A DNA stretch of 64,000 bases, from the NCBI GenBank assembly GCA_016742095.1, contig JACVCJ010000018.1:19675-83674 (forward strand). The letters run 5' to 3'. The notes below the pieces were generated by a model. The model had not been told where the DNA came from, made no database searches, and saw nothing but the letters and a program-made list of their open reading frames with translations. This DNA comes from Bacteroidia bacterium (GTDB lineage: Bacteria > Bacteroidota > Bacteroidia > CAIKAF01). Each line of letters begins with the position of its first letter. Position 1 is the first letter of the stretch. A program made the translations under genes and the position numbers. Below, piece by piece: positions 1 through 8,974 of the stretch.

Positions 1-1245
1 ATTGAAGCCCACTACTTCCAGGCCATAGATCAGACGGTCGCGGCGGAAGAAGCTGTTGAAATTGAGGCCGAAGTTAAAACCGTTGATGCTGCTGGAACGG
101 GGCGAGTTATTGCCTTCGAGCAGCTGTATCTTGTAGCTGGAGTAACCGAAGTTACCATCGATCTTCAGGTTGCTGCTGTTCGGTACCAGGGTAAAGTTCA
201 GTCCGCCGCCGTACTGGTTCCATTTTACATCGGAAATGCCCTGGAAATTGGCACGGTCTGTATACGTAAAACCGAACATGCTCACTTTATTTCCTTTACC
301 GGCATTCAGTGATATTTTACCGTAGATGTCGCCATAACCGAAAGGCAGACCGTCTTTACCGCGCTCGCTGTACTGGTACAGCAGTTTGGAAGAGTATGGC
401 AGGTACGAATATTTACCGGCGATCATGTACGAAGCGCTTACGTTCGACTTTTCGCTGATCTTTTTAAAAGGTCCTTCCAGGATCAGTTTACTGCTGAAGG
501 TATTGGCCGAGATCTGGCCGGAATGTCTTTTCAGGTTACCGTCCTTGGTGGTAATGTCCATGATGGACGAGATACGTCCGCCGTAGTTGGCGTTATAACC
601 GCCTGTATATACCTCGGCGCTGCGAATGGCCTCGGTTTCGAGTACGGAGAACAGACCGATGCTGTGGAAGGGATTGTAGATGATCATACCGTCGAGCAGG
701 AGCTTGTTCTGTACGGGCGTACCCCCGCGTATGTACAGCTGACCGCCCTGGTCGCCCGTCATATTTACCCCGGGTACTACCTGCAGGAACTGTGCAAAGT
801 CCGGGTCGCCCATGGTGGGCAGACGTTTTATGTCATCGGGCGTTACATTGATGGTAGACACCCGCGTATCTTCCTTTTTATTTACCGTTTCCCCAACGAT
901 GGTGGTACCCGAAAGACCTTTGGCCTCGGGCTTCATCAGGTAGTTCCGTATCACGGCCTCCCCTTCTTTAACGGTGATCTGTTCGCTGATGGTCTCATAG
1001 CCCAGGTAGGTCACCTTAAGCGTATAGGAACCCGCAGGCAGCTGGTTGAGTGAAAAGAAACCCGACGCATCCGAAGTAATACCGTACTTGGTCCCTTCCA
1101 GTTTTACGTTGGCCGAGAAGATGGGTTCCCCGTTTTTGTCATTCTTAATAAAACCTTTGATGGTGGCCGGTTTCTGGGCAAGAAGCGCCGCCGCCGGCAT
1201 ACATATGAGGGTGATAAGGAATGTATATAACTTTCTCAACAGCAT
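1..1245 (-). CDS. TonB-dependent outer-membrane receptor, N-terminal part (cut by window edge)
   Basis: The frame runs from the ATG at 1245 to base 1, giving 415 residues with no stop, so the C-terminal beta-barrel lies outside the window. A signal peptide (MLLRKLYTFLITLICMPAAA) is followed by a carboxypeptidase-regulatory-like domain (about residues 28-110, with FSANVKLEGT and GSYTLKVTYLGYE). A plug domain follows (about 120-230, with DFAQFLQVVPGVN, LYIRGGTPVQNKLLLDG and GGYNANYGGRISS). Barrel strands then begin. This order is typical of SusC-like and ferric-siderophore-like receptors that import ligands with TonB energy. The substrate cannot be told, and no SusD-like partner is visible on this side. 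A good promoter lies 24 bp upstream. Confidence 0.9.
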   Translation of the reverse strand, partial: MLLRKLYTFLITLICMPAAALLAQKPATIKGFIKNDKNGEPIFSANVKLEGTKYGITSDASGFFSLNQLPAGSYTLKVTYLGYETISEQITVKEGEAVIRNYLMKPEAKGLSGTTIVGETVNKKEDTRVSTINVTPDDIKRLPTMGDPDFAQFLQVVPGVNMTGDQGGQLYIRGGTPVQNKLLLDGMIIYNPFHSIGLFSVLETEAIRSAEVYTGGYNANYGGRISSIMDITTKDGNLKRHSGQISANTFSSKLILEGPFKKISEKSNVSASYMIAGKYSYLPYSSKLLYQYSERGKDGLPFGYGDIYGKISLNAGKGNKVSMFGFTYTDRANFQGISDVKWNQYGGGLNFTLVPNSSNLKIDGNFGYSSYKIQLLEGNNSPRSSSINGFNFGLNFNSFFRRDRLIYGLEVVGFN

Positions 1246-1268
1246 GGAATTTTTGTAGATTAACCCTG

Positions 1269-1276
1269 CAAAGTTA
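1269..1276 (-). promoter_or_regulatory. Bacteroidota -7 box TAACTTTG for the TonB receptor
   Basis: The minus strand reads TAACTTTG, a perfect match to TAnnTTTG. It lies 24 bp before the receptor ATG and would give a leader of about 17 nt. No well-spaced -33 TTTG was found. Confidence 0.55.
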
Positions 1277-1351
1277 TTCGTTCAATTGAGAAAAAGAACA
1301 GACAAATAATACTGTTTATCGCAGGCTTTCGTTTTTAAAGCTTTTTATGAA

Positions 1352-3364
1352 CTACAGGGTTTCTTCGGTCATCTCCGGCTCCAGGGCCCGCGCATTCCTG
1401 GGCGGACGGATAAAATCGAGCGGTTTGCTCCGGGCGTGCAGCCAGAGTTCATGCATAAGCGCGCGGGTCTGCCTGAAATCTATGTTGCGCGAGCGGATGG
1501 CCACAAACAGTGCCAGGCCGAAGCTTACGGCAAAGTTCATGATGCCGATACCGACAATACCGGCTATGGAGATCAGGATCACCTGCCAGCTCAGCTGATG
1601 TTCCAGCCCCGCCATGGCCAGGCCGAAATTACCCGATACAAAGCTGATGTGCCGTATATCCAGCGGCAGGCCGAAAAAGGCACCCAGGGTACCGATACTG
1701 CCCAGGAAAATACCCAGGAAAAAATTCCCCGCCAGGCTGCCCATATTGTGTTCCAGGTAACGGCTCAGCTTGTCGAGGGCCCGGGCCGGCATAATGCGGC
1801 GCAGCAGGGGATGTTCCTTTACGCGCTGCGGTATCTTATTGAATATGACCCCGTTGTCGTAATAACCGGAAATGAGTCCCGACAGGAACAGGCACACCCC
1901 GGCAATACCGGCATGGAACAGGGCCAGGCTCTTCCAGGGATGCAGTTCATCGATCATGTGATGTGCCTTTTCGGGGCCGGCAAGGTGCTCACCGAACACA
2001 AAATAGTATATCCATGCCAGTATATACGCTATGGGAAATGCAACAAATACGTTACCCACAAAGGCAATAAGCTGACTGCGCGACACCTTCACGATCAGTT
2101 CGGACAAACCGGGGATATCGGCCTTATCACGCTCCTTGCTGTCGAGCGAGGCGGCAATGTGTGCGGCCGTCATGGCGGGCTGCTTGGTGGCGATGGTACC
2201 CCGTATCAGCAGCACGGTGATGAACCCGAAAGAATAGTTCATACTGTAGAGGAACGCCGTACCGAAAGGCGATAGTTTCAGGTAATAGATCAGGGTTTTG
2301 ATGGCACTGAGAAAACCCACGATAAAACCGCCTTTCATGGCCGAATACAACATGGTAATGTATTCCCGGCGGGAAGACGTGATGTAGTGCTCACCCGTTT
2401 TACCGGCATGCTCGGTGATCTGGTAGGCCAGCATACCCAGGTTCTCGGAAAGGTGTTTACCCAGGTCGTTGCGCAGGTTTTCCTGTCGTACCGTAGCCTT
2501 AAAAAAGGAAATGATACGCTGGTTGCGGCGTTCGCTCTTTTCTTCGGGCAACAGCAGTCCGAAAAGAATTTTAATACGGTCGATGCTCTGGTGCAGACGT
2601 ATCAGCAGGTAGGTAAGGCTCAGGCTGGTACCGTTCACGTAGCGCTGTTTGCGCAGGGTATGCAGTACATCCTCGCAGATCATCAGTTCTGCATGGATAC
2701 GCAGCCAGTCCCGGTTAACGTCTTCGGCAGCGATGCCCTCTTCACGGACCTTATCGGTAAAGGCCACAATTTTTTTATTCTGGCTGATGAAGGGCGAACT
2801 GTTCTGTTCCAGTTCGGGCATCTGGTTGGTAAGCACGGGTTCTATGCCCATGGCGGCAATGCGGTGCGATACAAACAGCACCGAATCGAGCAGGGAATTC
2901 TCTATCTCTTCTTCCTTGCGGTCGGCCGAAGGGTCTCCGAATTCGATCTCTTCAAAGAGCTCGGCCCAGAGGCTGTCAGGCACGGCGTATACCCATTCAT
3001 GATCCGATTCACGATGAAAAATGCGGATAATGACGTCTTTCAGTTCATGATCGTCGAGAACGGGCGGAAATATCTTATAGGATATTTTGCGGAAAGTTTC
3101 GGTAAAAAAACCTTCGTTGGAAAGAATGCCCGATTCGGCCAGCAGGTCCATATGGGCACGGGAATTCAACAGGTCCAGTATACAGTTGCGCAGGCCTTCC
3201 TTCAGTTCGGGGTAACTCTTAAGCAGGGCTATGAGATTTTGTACCTGCGAAACGGCAAATGCCTTCTTTTTAAATCTTCCGGGCCGGATATGATCTACCA
3301 GGCGGATCATGAGTTCCAGCGAACTTTCGTCTCCCTTACATGCTTTCTCCAGTATCTCTTTCAT
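1352..3364 (-). CDS. Gcr-family polytopic membrane protein (annotated in databases as 'site-specific recombinase')
   Basis: This 670-residue protein resembles the family named 'site-specific recombinase, Gcr' (PF10136). The N-terminal half (about 1-330) is soluble and helical. The second half has several hydrophobic segments: around residues 350-375 (GFIVGFLSAIKTLIYYLKLS), 380-400, 440-465 (AFPIAYILAWIYYFVFG), 490-510, 560-590 and 600-650. No tyrosine- or serine-recombinase catalytic pattern was seen, and the topology argues against DNA recombination. Treat the family name as historical. It ends with TAG. It sits head-to-tail with the TonB receptor across a 106-bp gap holding that gene's own promoter. 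Function is unknown. Confidence 0.72.
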   Translation of the reverse strand: MKEILEKACKGDESSLELMIRLVDHIRPGRFKKKAFAVSQVQNLIALLKSYPELKEGLRNCILDLLNSRAHMDLLAESGILSNEGFFTETFRKISYKIFPPVLDDHELKDVIIRIFHRESDHEWVYAVPDSLWAELFEEIEFGDPSADRKEEEIENSLLDSVLFVSHRIAAMGIEPVLTNQMPELEQNSSPFISQNKKIVAFTDKVREEGIAAEDVNRDWLRIHAELMICEDVLHTLRKQRYVNGTSLSLTYLLIRLHQSIDRIKILFGLLLPEEKSERRNQRIISFFKATVRQENLRNDLGKHLSENLGMLAYQITEHAGKTGEHYITSSRREYITMLYSAMKGGFIVGFLSAIKTLIYYLKLSPFGTAFLYSMNYSFGFITVLLIRGTIATKQPAMTAAHIAASLDSKERDKADIPGLSELIVKVSRSQLIAFVGNVFVAFPIAYILAWIYYFVFGEHLAGPEKAHHMIDELHPWKSLALFHAGIAGVCLFLSGLISGYYDNGVIFNKIPQRVKEHPLLRRIMPARALDKLSRYLEHNMGSLAGNFFLGIFLGSIGTLGAFFGLPLDIRHISFVSGNFGLAMAGLEHQLSWQVILISIAGIVGIGIMNFAVSFGLALFVAIRSRNIDFRQTRALMHELWLHARSKPLDFIRPPRNARALEPEMTEETL

Positions 3365-3591
3365 AACAAAAAACAGGGGTTTGCGCGTACAAAGTAAAAG
3401 AATTCTGTGACAATGGCCCTGCAGAAGCGAATTTCATAAATTACACTTATCAAAAATTTAAAACCATAAGAAAAATATATCACGAAATAACGCTAACTTA
3501 TAAAATGTGGCATCATACTTGCATATCACCTATCACCAATTGTATTTAACAACAGTCAAATAACACCTCCATCACCTTCCTTTATTAATTT

Positions 3592-4908
3592 ATGAAAAAG
3601 ATCACTGTATTGTACGGCACAATCGCTGCTGTGTGTATGTTATTGTCGTGCCCCTCCTTCAGCCAGGCACAATGTTTTTCAGCACCCGTGGCCGGTGTCT
3701 GCAGCGGCGGAAACGGCACCCTGGGCAACAACGCAAATGTGAACGGCGGCCAAACCTATATTTACGGAGGTTCCGGCTCGGTAAGCAATGTAAACCTGAA
3801 CGGGGGTACCATACGTGTGTGTGGCACACTTACCATCTATTCGTTAAACTTCAACAGCGGACGCATCCTTGTGGAAAGCGGCGGCAGCCTTACCCTGATG
3901 AACGGGTTCAACATGAACGGTAATTCGATCATCGTTAACCGTGGACTGCTTGATATCCGCGGAAGTATTACCATGCAGAACAGCAGTAACTATGTGCTGA
4001 ACCTGGGCGCTTCGGCAGTGCTGCAGATGAACAATACCGGTACCCGCCTGGAACTGAACTCTTCCTCCGCCTATTTTTCCAATGAAGGCGTGGCCAATAT
4101 TTACGAACTGCGTATACAGTCGCAGGCTGCGGCCGGCAGCGTATGCCTGGGCAAAAGCAGCTGCACACAGACCCAGTACATCAACAACAACCGTGCAGGC
4201 GCCGTAACGGCCAACAGCCAGAAAGCGGCCATCAGCGTGGGACAGAATATTTACCTGAACCAGCCGCTCACCAGCGATACCGCCCTGGTCATCTGTCAGC
4301 GCAGCGGGAGCAGCAAAGGCGGTCCGGCGGCCTACGGTACTCCGAAGATCTATACCGACTGCCCCTCCTGCAGCGTGGCTCTGCCCGTATCACTCACTTC
4401 TTTTGAAGCCGGATACCAGGACCGCGATGTGGTCCTGACCTGGAGCACGGCCAGCGAAAGCAACAACGCCTACTTTACCATTGAACGCAGCAGCGATAAC
4501 AGCAACTGGGAAGAGATCGGCACCGTAAGCGGACAGGGAAATTCCAACGAAGTGGTGGAATACAGCTATACCGATGCCGCTGTACCTGCAGGTACCTGGT
4601 ACTATCGCCTGCGCCAGACCGACTACAACGGGCAGTCCGAGGTTTTTGCCCCCCTCAGCGTACTGGTACAGTCTGCTTCAGACGCGAAGTTCTCGGTATA
4701 TCCCGTGCCTTTTTCCACGCAGCTTACGATACAGTTCAGCGGCGAAGAGGACAGCCACCTGGTGGAAATACTCAACGGCGTGGGCCAGGTGATCAGCAGT
4801 ACGCGTATAACAGGCAATATGGCCCAGTTATCTACCGAAAACCTGCAGCCCGGCTTTTACTTTGTACGTTCCGGCGCCGAAACCCTGAAGGTGATCAAAA
4901 AGGGATAA
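3592..4908 (+). CDS. Secreted beta-solenoid protein with T9SS sorting domain (copy 1)
   Basis: A 438-residue exported protein with a Sec signal peptide ending near SFSQA. Residues about 30-150 form short Gly/Asn-rich repeats (GGQTYIYGGSG, VNLNGGTIRVCGTL, FNSGRILVESGGSL, NRGLLDIRG), suggesting a right-handed beta-solenoid. A fibronectin-like segment follows (about 262-355, PVSLTSFEAGYQDRDVVLTWSTA), a module common next to T9SS tails. The last 75 residues are a type A sorting domain (FSVYPVPFSTQLTIQFSG ... LQPGFYFVRSGAETLKVIKKG). It is therefore probably exported through T9SS to the cell surface or medium. The next gene is a tandem paralogue. Ligand and function are unknown. Confidence 0.82.
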   Translation: MKKITVLYGTIAAVCMLLSCPSFSQAQCFSAPVAGVCSGGNGTLGNNANVNGGQTYIYGGSGSVSNVNLNGGTIRVCGTLTIYSLNFNSGRILVESGGSLTLMNGFNMNGNSIIVNRGLLDIRGSITMQNSSNYVLNLGASAVLQMNNTGTRLELNSSSAYFSNEGVANIYELRIQSQAAAGSVCLGKSSCTQTQYINNNRAGAVTANSQKAAISVGQNIYLNQPLTSDTALVICQRSGSSKGGPAAYGTPKIYTDCPSCSVALPVSLTSFEAGYQDRDVVLTWSTASESNNAYFTIERSSDNSNWEEIGTVSGQGNSNEVVEYSYTDAAVPAGTWYYRLRQTDYNGQSEVFAPLSVLVQSASDAKFSVYPVPFSTQLTIQFSGEEDSHLVEILNGVGQVISSTRITGNMAQLSTENLQPGFYFVRSGAETLKVIKKG

Positions 4909-4946
4909 GCTTAAGCATTTGTATATAAAGGATAAAAGATTCTTTT
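4573..4946 (+). repeat. Near-identical 3' segment, copy 1 (pairs with 6121-6494)
   Basis: These bases align without gaps to 6121-6494 at a constant offset of 1548 bp. The match covers the end of the fibronectin-like part, the T9SS tail, the stop codon and about 38 bp of 3' flank (gcttaag..tttgtatataaagg). Identity by eye is about nine bases in ten, higher than in the 5' halves. Confidence 0.85.
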
Positions 4947-5136
4947 TTTATGTCCTGGCAAGACATTTCGCCTCTGCTTACGGCGCTCAAAATAACCGTA
5001 TTTTCTGTTAAGTGCTTTTATAATTCATAACTATGCCGTATCTTTTCTCAAAAAAACAGGTATGCGGTAAAACTATCGCGCCAGACCTGTTATTATTTGT
5101 ATGAAGATAGTTTAACCATTTAACCTTCATATACAT

Positions 5137-6456
5137 ATGAAAAAAACGGCCGTTTCGTATGTTAATGGCCTTTCTGTCACCTTTTATTTTTACCTGCTGC
5201 TGTATGGCCTTTCCCATGCACAGTGTATGTCCGGTCCGCCACCGGCCCCCTGCAGCGGGGGAAACGGCCCCCTGGTCAGCAATGCCAATGTAAACGGCGG
5301 CGAGACCTATTATTACAGTGGTTCCGGCACGATCAGCAACGTGAATATGAACGGTGGAACGATACAGGTCTGCGGTACACTGACCATCAATTCCTTCAAT
5401 TTCAACAACGGACAGGTGATCGTGGAAAGCGGGGGAAGTCTTACCATAACCAATGGCTTCAACATGAACGGCAGTTCCGGTCTTATCAACCGCGGCCTGC
5501 TTCATATCACGGGAAACGTGATCATGCAGAACGGCAACAACTTTATTATGAACCTCGGCAGTTCGGCATTGCTCCAGATCAACAGCGCAGGCACGCACCT
5601 GGAACTGGAGGCTGCCACCGACCATTTTGTCAACGAAGGTACCGCCGATATTTTTGACCTGTACATAGACCAGGTGAGCAGCGGCAACATCTGCCTGGCG
5701 CATAACAGCTGCCTGCAGGCCCAGAACATTCATAACAATGCCCTCAACCCGGTAACTGCCAGCGGGCAAACGGCTGCGATAAGCGTAGGACAGCAGATAT
5801 ACCTGAACCAGCCCCTGACCAATGATACCGCCTTAGTCGTCTGTATGTACCCCGGCAGCATCAAAGACGGCCCGGCCCCCTACGGTACAGCCCATGTATA
5901 CAACAATTGCCCCTCCTGCAGCTTTGCACTTCCGGCCTCGGTCGTCTCGTTCCTGGCATGGGTGAATGGCCGGGATGTGCATATAGAATGGACCACCGCC
6001 AGCGAAACCAATAACGCTTATTTTTCCATAGAGAGAAGCAGCAATAGTACAAACTGGGAAGAGATAAAGACCATAAACGGACTTGGACATTCGAACAAGA
6101 CCGCTCACTATACATATACCGATGCCGGCGTACCTGCGGGTACCTGGTACTATCGCCTGCGCCAGACCGACTACAACGGCCAGTTCGAGGTTTTTGCCCC
6201 ACTGAGCGTACTGGTACAGTCTGCTTCAGACGCAAAATTCTCGGTATACCCAGTGCCTTTTTCTACCCAGCTCAGCGTACAGTTCAGCGGCGAAGAGGAC
6301 AGCCACCTGGTAGAGATACTCAACGGTGTGGGCCAGGTGATCAGCAGTACCCGCGTAAACGGTAACCTGGCCCAGTTATCTACCGAAAACCTGCAACCCG
6401 GCTTCTATTTTGTACGTTCCGGCACCGAAACCCTGAAGGTGATCAAAAAAGGATAA
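5137..6456 (+). CDS. Secreted beta-solenoid protein with T9SS sorting domain (copy 2)
   Basis: A 439-residue paralogue of the gene at 3592, with the same order: signal peptide (to about residue 28), Gly/Asn-rich solenoid repeats (GGETYYYSGSG, VNMNGGTIQVCGTL, FNNGQVIVESGGSL), a fibronectin-like segment, and a T9SS type A tail. The two tails are almost identical, while the N-terminal thirds differ at many positions. A 228-bp gap separates the copies, and both carry the same 3' flank, so this is a tandem duplication. The gap holds TTATTTGTATG about 40 bp before the ATG, an imperfect -7 candidate. Probable surface or extracellular protein of unknown function. Confidence 0.82.
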   Translation: MKKTAVSYVNGLSVTFYFYLLLYGLSHAQCMSGPPPAPCSGGNGPLVSNANVNGGETYYYSGSGTISNVNMNGGTIQVCGTLTINSFNFNNGQVIVESGGSLTITNGFNMNGSSGLINRGLLHITGNVIMQNGNNFIMNLGSSALLQINSAGTHLELEAATDHFVNEGTADIFDLYIDQVSSGNICLAHNSCLQAQNIHNNALNPVTASGQTAAISVGQQIYLNQPLTNDTALVVCMYPGSIKDGPAPYGTAHVYNNCPSCSFALPASVVSFLAWVNGRDVHIEWTTASETNNAYFSIERSSNSTNWEEIKTINGLGHSNKTAHYTYTDAGVPAGTWYYRLRQTDYNGQFEVFAPLSVLVQSASDAKFSVYPVPFSTQLSVQFSGEEDSHLVEILNGVGQVISSTRVNGNLAQLSTENLQPGFYFVRSGTETLKVIKKG

Positions 6457-6494
6457 GCTTAAGTATTTGTATATAAAGGATAAAAGATTCTTTT
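6121..6494 (+). repeat. Near-identical 3' segment, copy 2 (pairs with 4573-4946)
   Basis: Second member of the duplicated block. It includes the same post-stop sequence (gcttaagtatttgtatataaagg), so the conserved unit extends past the coding sequence. Confidence 0.85.
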
Positions 6495-6544
6495 TACCTC
6501 CGCAGTAAAACATTTATCCCGCACTCTCCGTATACTCAGGTACT

Positions 6545-6934
6545 ATGAAATTCATACTCAAACTACTCATTACAGCCCTGAGTGTGGTAATATGCGCATG
6601 GCTGCTGCCGGGAGTTTCGTTCCCGGCCCTCGAACAGAACGACTGGCAATTCAGTGCCCTGCTGGGACCGCTGTTGTTTGCACTGGTACTGGCCCTGCTC
6701 AATACGTTCATAAAGCCGGTGCTCAAGGTGCTTACCTTTCCCATTACGCTGGTCACCTTCGGACTTTTCCTGCTGGTGATCAATGCGCTTATGATCGGTA
6801 TTGCCGACTGGCTGCTGGATTCCATCGAGGTTACCTCGTTCTGGTGGGCCATTCTCTTCAGCATACTGCTCTGGGCGGTGAACGGACTGCTCGACAAAGT
6901 TCTGGGCCTCAACGAGGACGACCGCGAAGAGTAA
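6545..6934 (+). CDS. Phage-holin-4 family small membrane protein (YvlD-like)
   Basis: A 129-residue protein with four predicted membrane helices (about 3-22, 33-53, 58-88 and 92-115). The conserved NTFIKPVLKVLTFPITLVTFGLF stretch is typical of the PF04020 group of holin-like proteins. These are common in bacterial chromosomes, are not evidence of a prophage, and their role is poorly defined. The C-terminus ends in a charged tail (NEDDREE). The gene converges on the amine oxidase with one base between the two stop codons. Confidence 0.8.
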   Translation: MKFILKLLITALSVVICAWLLPGVSFPALEQNDWQFSALLGPLLFALVLALLNTFIKPVLKVLTFPITLVTFGLFLLVINALMIGIADWLLDSIEVTSFWWAILFSILLWAVNGLLDKVLGLNEDDREE

Positions 6935-6935
6935 C

Positions 6936-8321
6936 TTACACCATACGGGCAGCGCTCTCTCCGGTTTCGAGGGCTCCTTCCATAAATCCCTGCCAGTCGG
7001 CCAGGTGTTCTCCCGCAAAGAAAATGCGGCCTTCCGGGGCCCACAGGGTTTCCCGTATGCCAAACCACTGCCCGGGCCGGTACATGGCATAGGCTCCGTA
7101 CGAATACTTGTCCGTACCCCAGTAATAGCGTGCTTCTTCCTGCAAAGACCGGCGACGCTCACGGAAAGCCGGTCTCAAAGTTTCCAGGAACATATCTCTG
7201 CGGTATGCTTCCGTCTGATTGTGCAGCAATTCGGCCTTATCGCCCGTGCTGTATGCGATGAGTGCTCCCGAACCAGGCATCTGGGCTTTGGTGGCATGGT
7301 ATATATAATGACTGCAGGTATCGCTCACCGCGCTGAAATCTTCTTCCCAGAACTTTTCACTGAAGGCAAAGGCATGCTTCTGTATACGGGCATATTGCAG
7401 GCTGCGCAGGGCCGTGCTTTTTTCTTCGCTGAGACCAGGTTCCCAGCCGATCTTCAGCACAGCGGGCGCAGGCAGGGTACATATAATATGGGTGCCGGTA
7501 TAGGACTCTGTACCCGGGCGGGCGGTACTTTCGCAATATATCGTATATTCATCGTTGCTGTACCGCACCTGTTTTACCAGTTTGCCCGTGAGTACCGTAC
7601 CCGCATTTTCCACGCGCGACCGCAGGGTTTCAGCCAGACGTGTATTGCCGCCCTGTATCTTTTTATCCATCTGGTTACGGGTCGGTATATGGCCATAGTT
7701 CTCGGCATATTCGGCCAGTGCGGCATACGCGGATACATGACGCAGGTTTTCCCCGAAATCGGTACTGTCGTTCAGTTCATGTTTCCAGAGGTCGGGTTCG
7801 GGACATCCGTTCTCGCGCAGGTACGTATACCAGTCATAGCTGTCGAAACGGCGGATGTATTCTTCGTCCTCCCGCCGCCCGTAAAAATTCTTCAGCAGGC
7901 CGTTCAGCTTCTCTGTCCAGTCCGGGCTGTAGATATCTTCTGCCGGCGGCGTATAGCTATTCTGCAGCAGCCGGGCGGTGCGCAAACTATTGTCGATCAG
8001 GGGCAACTCCAGTTCATCACAGAGCGTGAGCAGAGTACTGTGACTGTTTCCCACCCATTCGGCGCCGAGTTCCACCTGGTGCCCCGTTCTCATGGTATGT
8101 GTGCGTACCCGGCCGCCCACGCGGGTCTGCGCTTCGAGCAGTGTATAGGGTATCCCTCTTTTTTGCAGGGTATATGCAGCCGACAAACCGGCAAGTCCTC
8201 CGCCGAGGATCAGTACATGGGGCGATCTGCCGATAAAAGGTGCGGCCATCAGGTCAGTGCCCAGGGCAGAGCCCAGGCCGGCCAGGCCCAGGGTTTTAAT
8301 AAAGGTCCTACGGGTATTCAT
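6936..8321 (-). CDS. Tat-exported flavin amine oxidase (FAD-dependent)
   Basis: A 461-residue protein starting with a twin-arginine signal (MNTRRTFIKTLGLAGLG), so a folded flavoprotein is probably exported to the periplasm. An ADP-binding motif follows (LILGGGLAGLSAAYTL), then E-A-Q-T-R-V-G-G-R, typical of the monoamine oxidase/phytoene desaturase superfamily. The C-terminal FAD motif is seen as RIFFAGEHLADWQGFMEGALETGESAA. The likely reaction is oxidative deamination of an amine or amino acid; the substrate is unknown. Upstream on its strand, TATCTTGG is an imperfect -7 box. It is not in an operon. Confidence 0.85.
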   Translation of the reverse strand: MNTRRTFIKTLGLAGLGSALGTDLMAAPFIGRSPHVLILGGGLAGLSAAYTLQKRGIPYTLLEAQTRVGGRVRTHTMRTGHQVELGAEWVGNSHSTLLTLCDELELPLIDNSLRTARLLQNSYTPPAEDIYSPDWTEKLNGLLKNFYGRREDEEYIRRFDSYDWYTYLRENGCPEPDLWKHELNDSTDFGENLRHVSAYAALAEYAENYGHIPTRNQMDKKIQGGNTRLAETLRSRVENAGTVLTGKLVKQVRYSNDEYTIYCESTARPGTESYTGTHIICTLPAPAVLKIGWEPGLSEEKSTALRSLQYARIQKHAFAFSEKFWEEDFSAVSDTCSHYIYHATKAQMPGSGALIAYSTGDKAELLHNQTEAYRRDMFLETLRPAFRERRRSLQEEARYYWGTDKYSYGAYAMYRPGQWFGIRETLWAPEGRIFFAGEHLADWQGFMEGALETGESAARMV

Positions 8322-8476
8322 TGAGGTTTAAGGATTTAAGGCCAAGATAACCAAAAAAACATACAAATACTTTTCGCCGCATTTATTAAAGGACTTGTTA
8401 CAAAAGGCCGGGCGCTTCTTTCAGAGGCCCCGGGCCAGACGGGTATATTTTGCTGCTTTGCAGGTAAAAACCGACA

Positions 8477-8926
8477 ATGCAGATCCATTTCTACTCCGGC
8501 GTCCCCCGCTTTCGTTCCCTCTTTTTTGCCCTGCTGTGCATACTGGCAGGCAGCAGTCTGTATGCCCAGGATAACGCCGCCGACAGTACGGCCAAAGCCC
8601 GGCCGAAGGTAAAGCCGGCCCTGTTCGACGGCAGCGTGATCGTCGGGTATGTAGACAAAGGCGCTTTCCTGAACTTTACAGGGCCCAATATCAATATGAG
8701 CATCGGGAGATCGCGGATCGTGCTGGGCATGCTGCCCTCCCTGCGCTTTAAAAAAGACCATTCCCCCGTGCGCAATTCCCTGGTCACACCCAACCTGGGC
8801 GCAGGCATTACATATAGTTACGGGCGCATTATTGCCATACAGATTCCCGTTTACTACAACACCAAAACAGCTACCAGTAACGGCCGCTGGGAAGTAGGCA
8901 TAGGCCTGGGCGTACGGCTCAAATAA
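8477..8926 (+). CDS. Small secreted protein of unknown function
   Basis: A 149-residue protein with a signal peptide (hydrophobic LFFALLCILAGSSLYAQ, cleavage near residue 31). A Lys/Pro-rich linker follows, then a region of alternating hydrophobic strands (DGSVIVGYVDKGAFLNFTGPN, GAGITYSYGRIIAIQIPVYYN, WEVGIGLGVRLK). The pattern and the aromatic or basic C-terminus suggest a small outer-membrane or beta-rich protein. No family was recognised. The TATATTTTG about 25 bp before the ATG is an imperfect -7 box. A shared terminator lies between it and pruA. Confidence 0.65.
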   Translation: MQIHFYSGVPRFRSLFFALLCILAGSSLYAQDNAADSTAKARPKVKPALFDGSVIVGYVDKGAFLNFTGPNINMSIGRSRIVLGMLPSLRFKKDHSPVRNSLVTPNLGAGITYSYGRIIAIQIPVYYNTKTATSNGRWEVGIGLGVRLK

Positions 8927-8927
8927 A

Positions 8928-8957
8928 AAAAGGCCTCCCCTTTCGGAGAAGCCTTTC
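8928..8957. terminator. Bidirectional hairpin terminator between the small secreted protein gene and pruA
   Basis: AAAGGCCTCC pairs imperfectly with GGAGAAGCCTTT, flanked by an A-run on the left and T-rich sequence on the right. It sits between two convergent genes and can serve both. Confidence 0.65.
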
Positions 8958-8974
8958 CTTACTGAACTAAGGTA

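Noticed and set aside
1352-3364. Integrase of a mobile element
   Set aside because: No catalytic recombinase residues, no att-like repeats and many membrane segments.
6545-6934. Prophage remnant because of the holin-like gene
   Set aside because: This holin-like family is common on chromosomes and no other phage gene is near.
7005-8324. Long plus-strand open frame opposite the amine oxidase, and similar long frames at 11164-12417 and 13375-13914
   Set aside because: They are exact shadows of strongly supported genes on the other strand, with compositions unlike real proteins.
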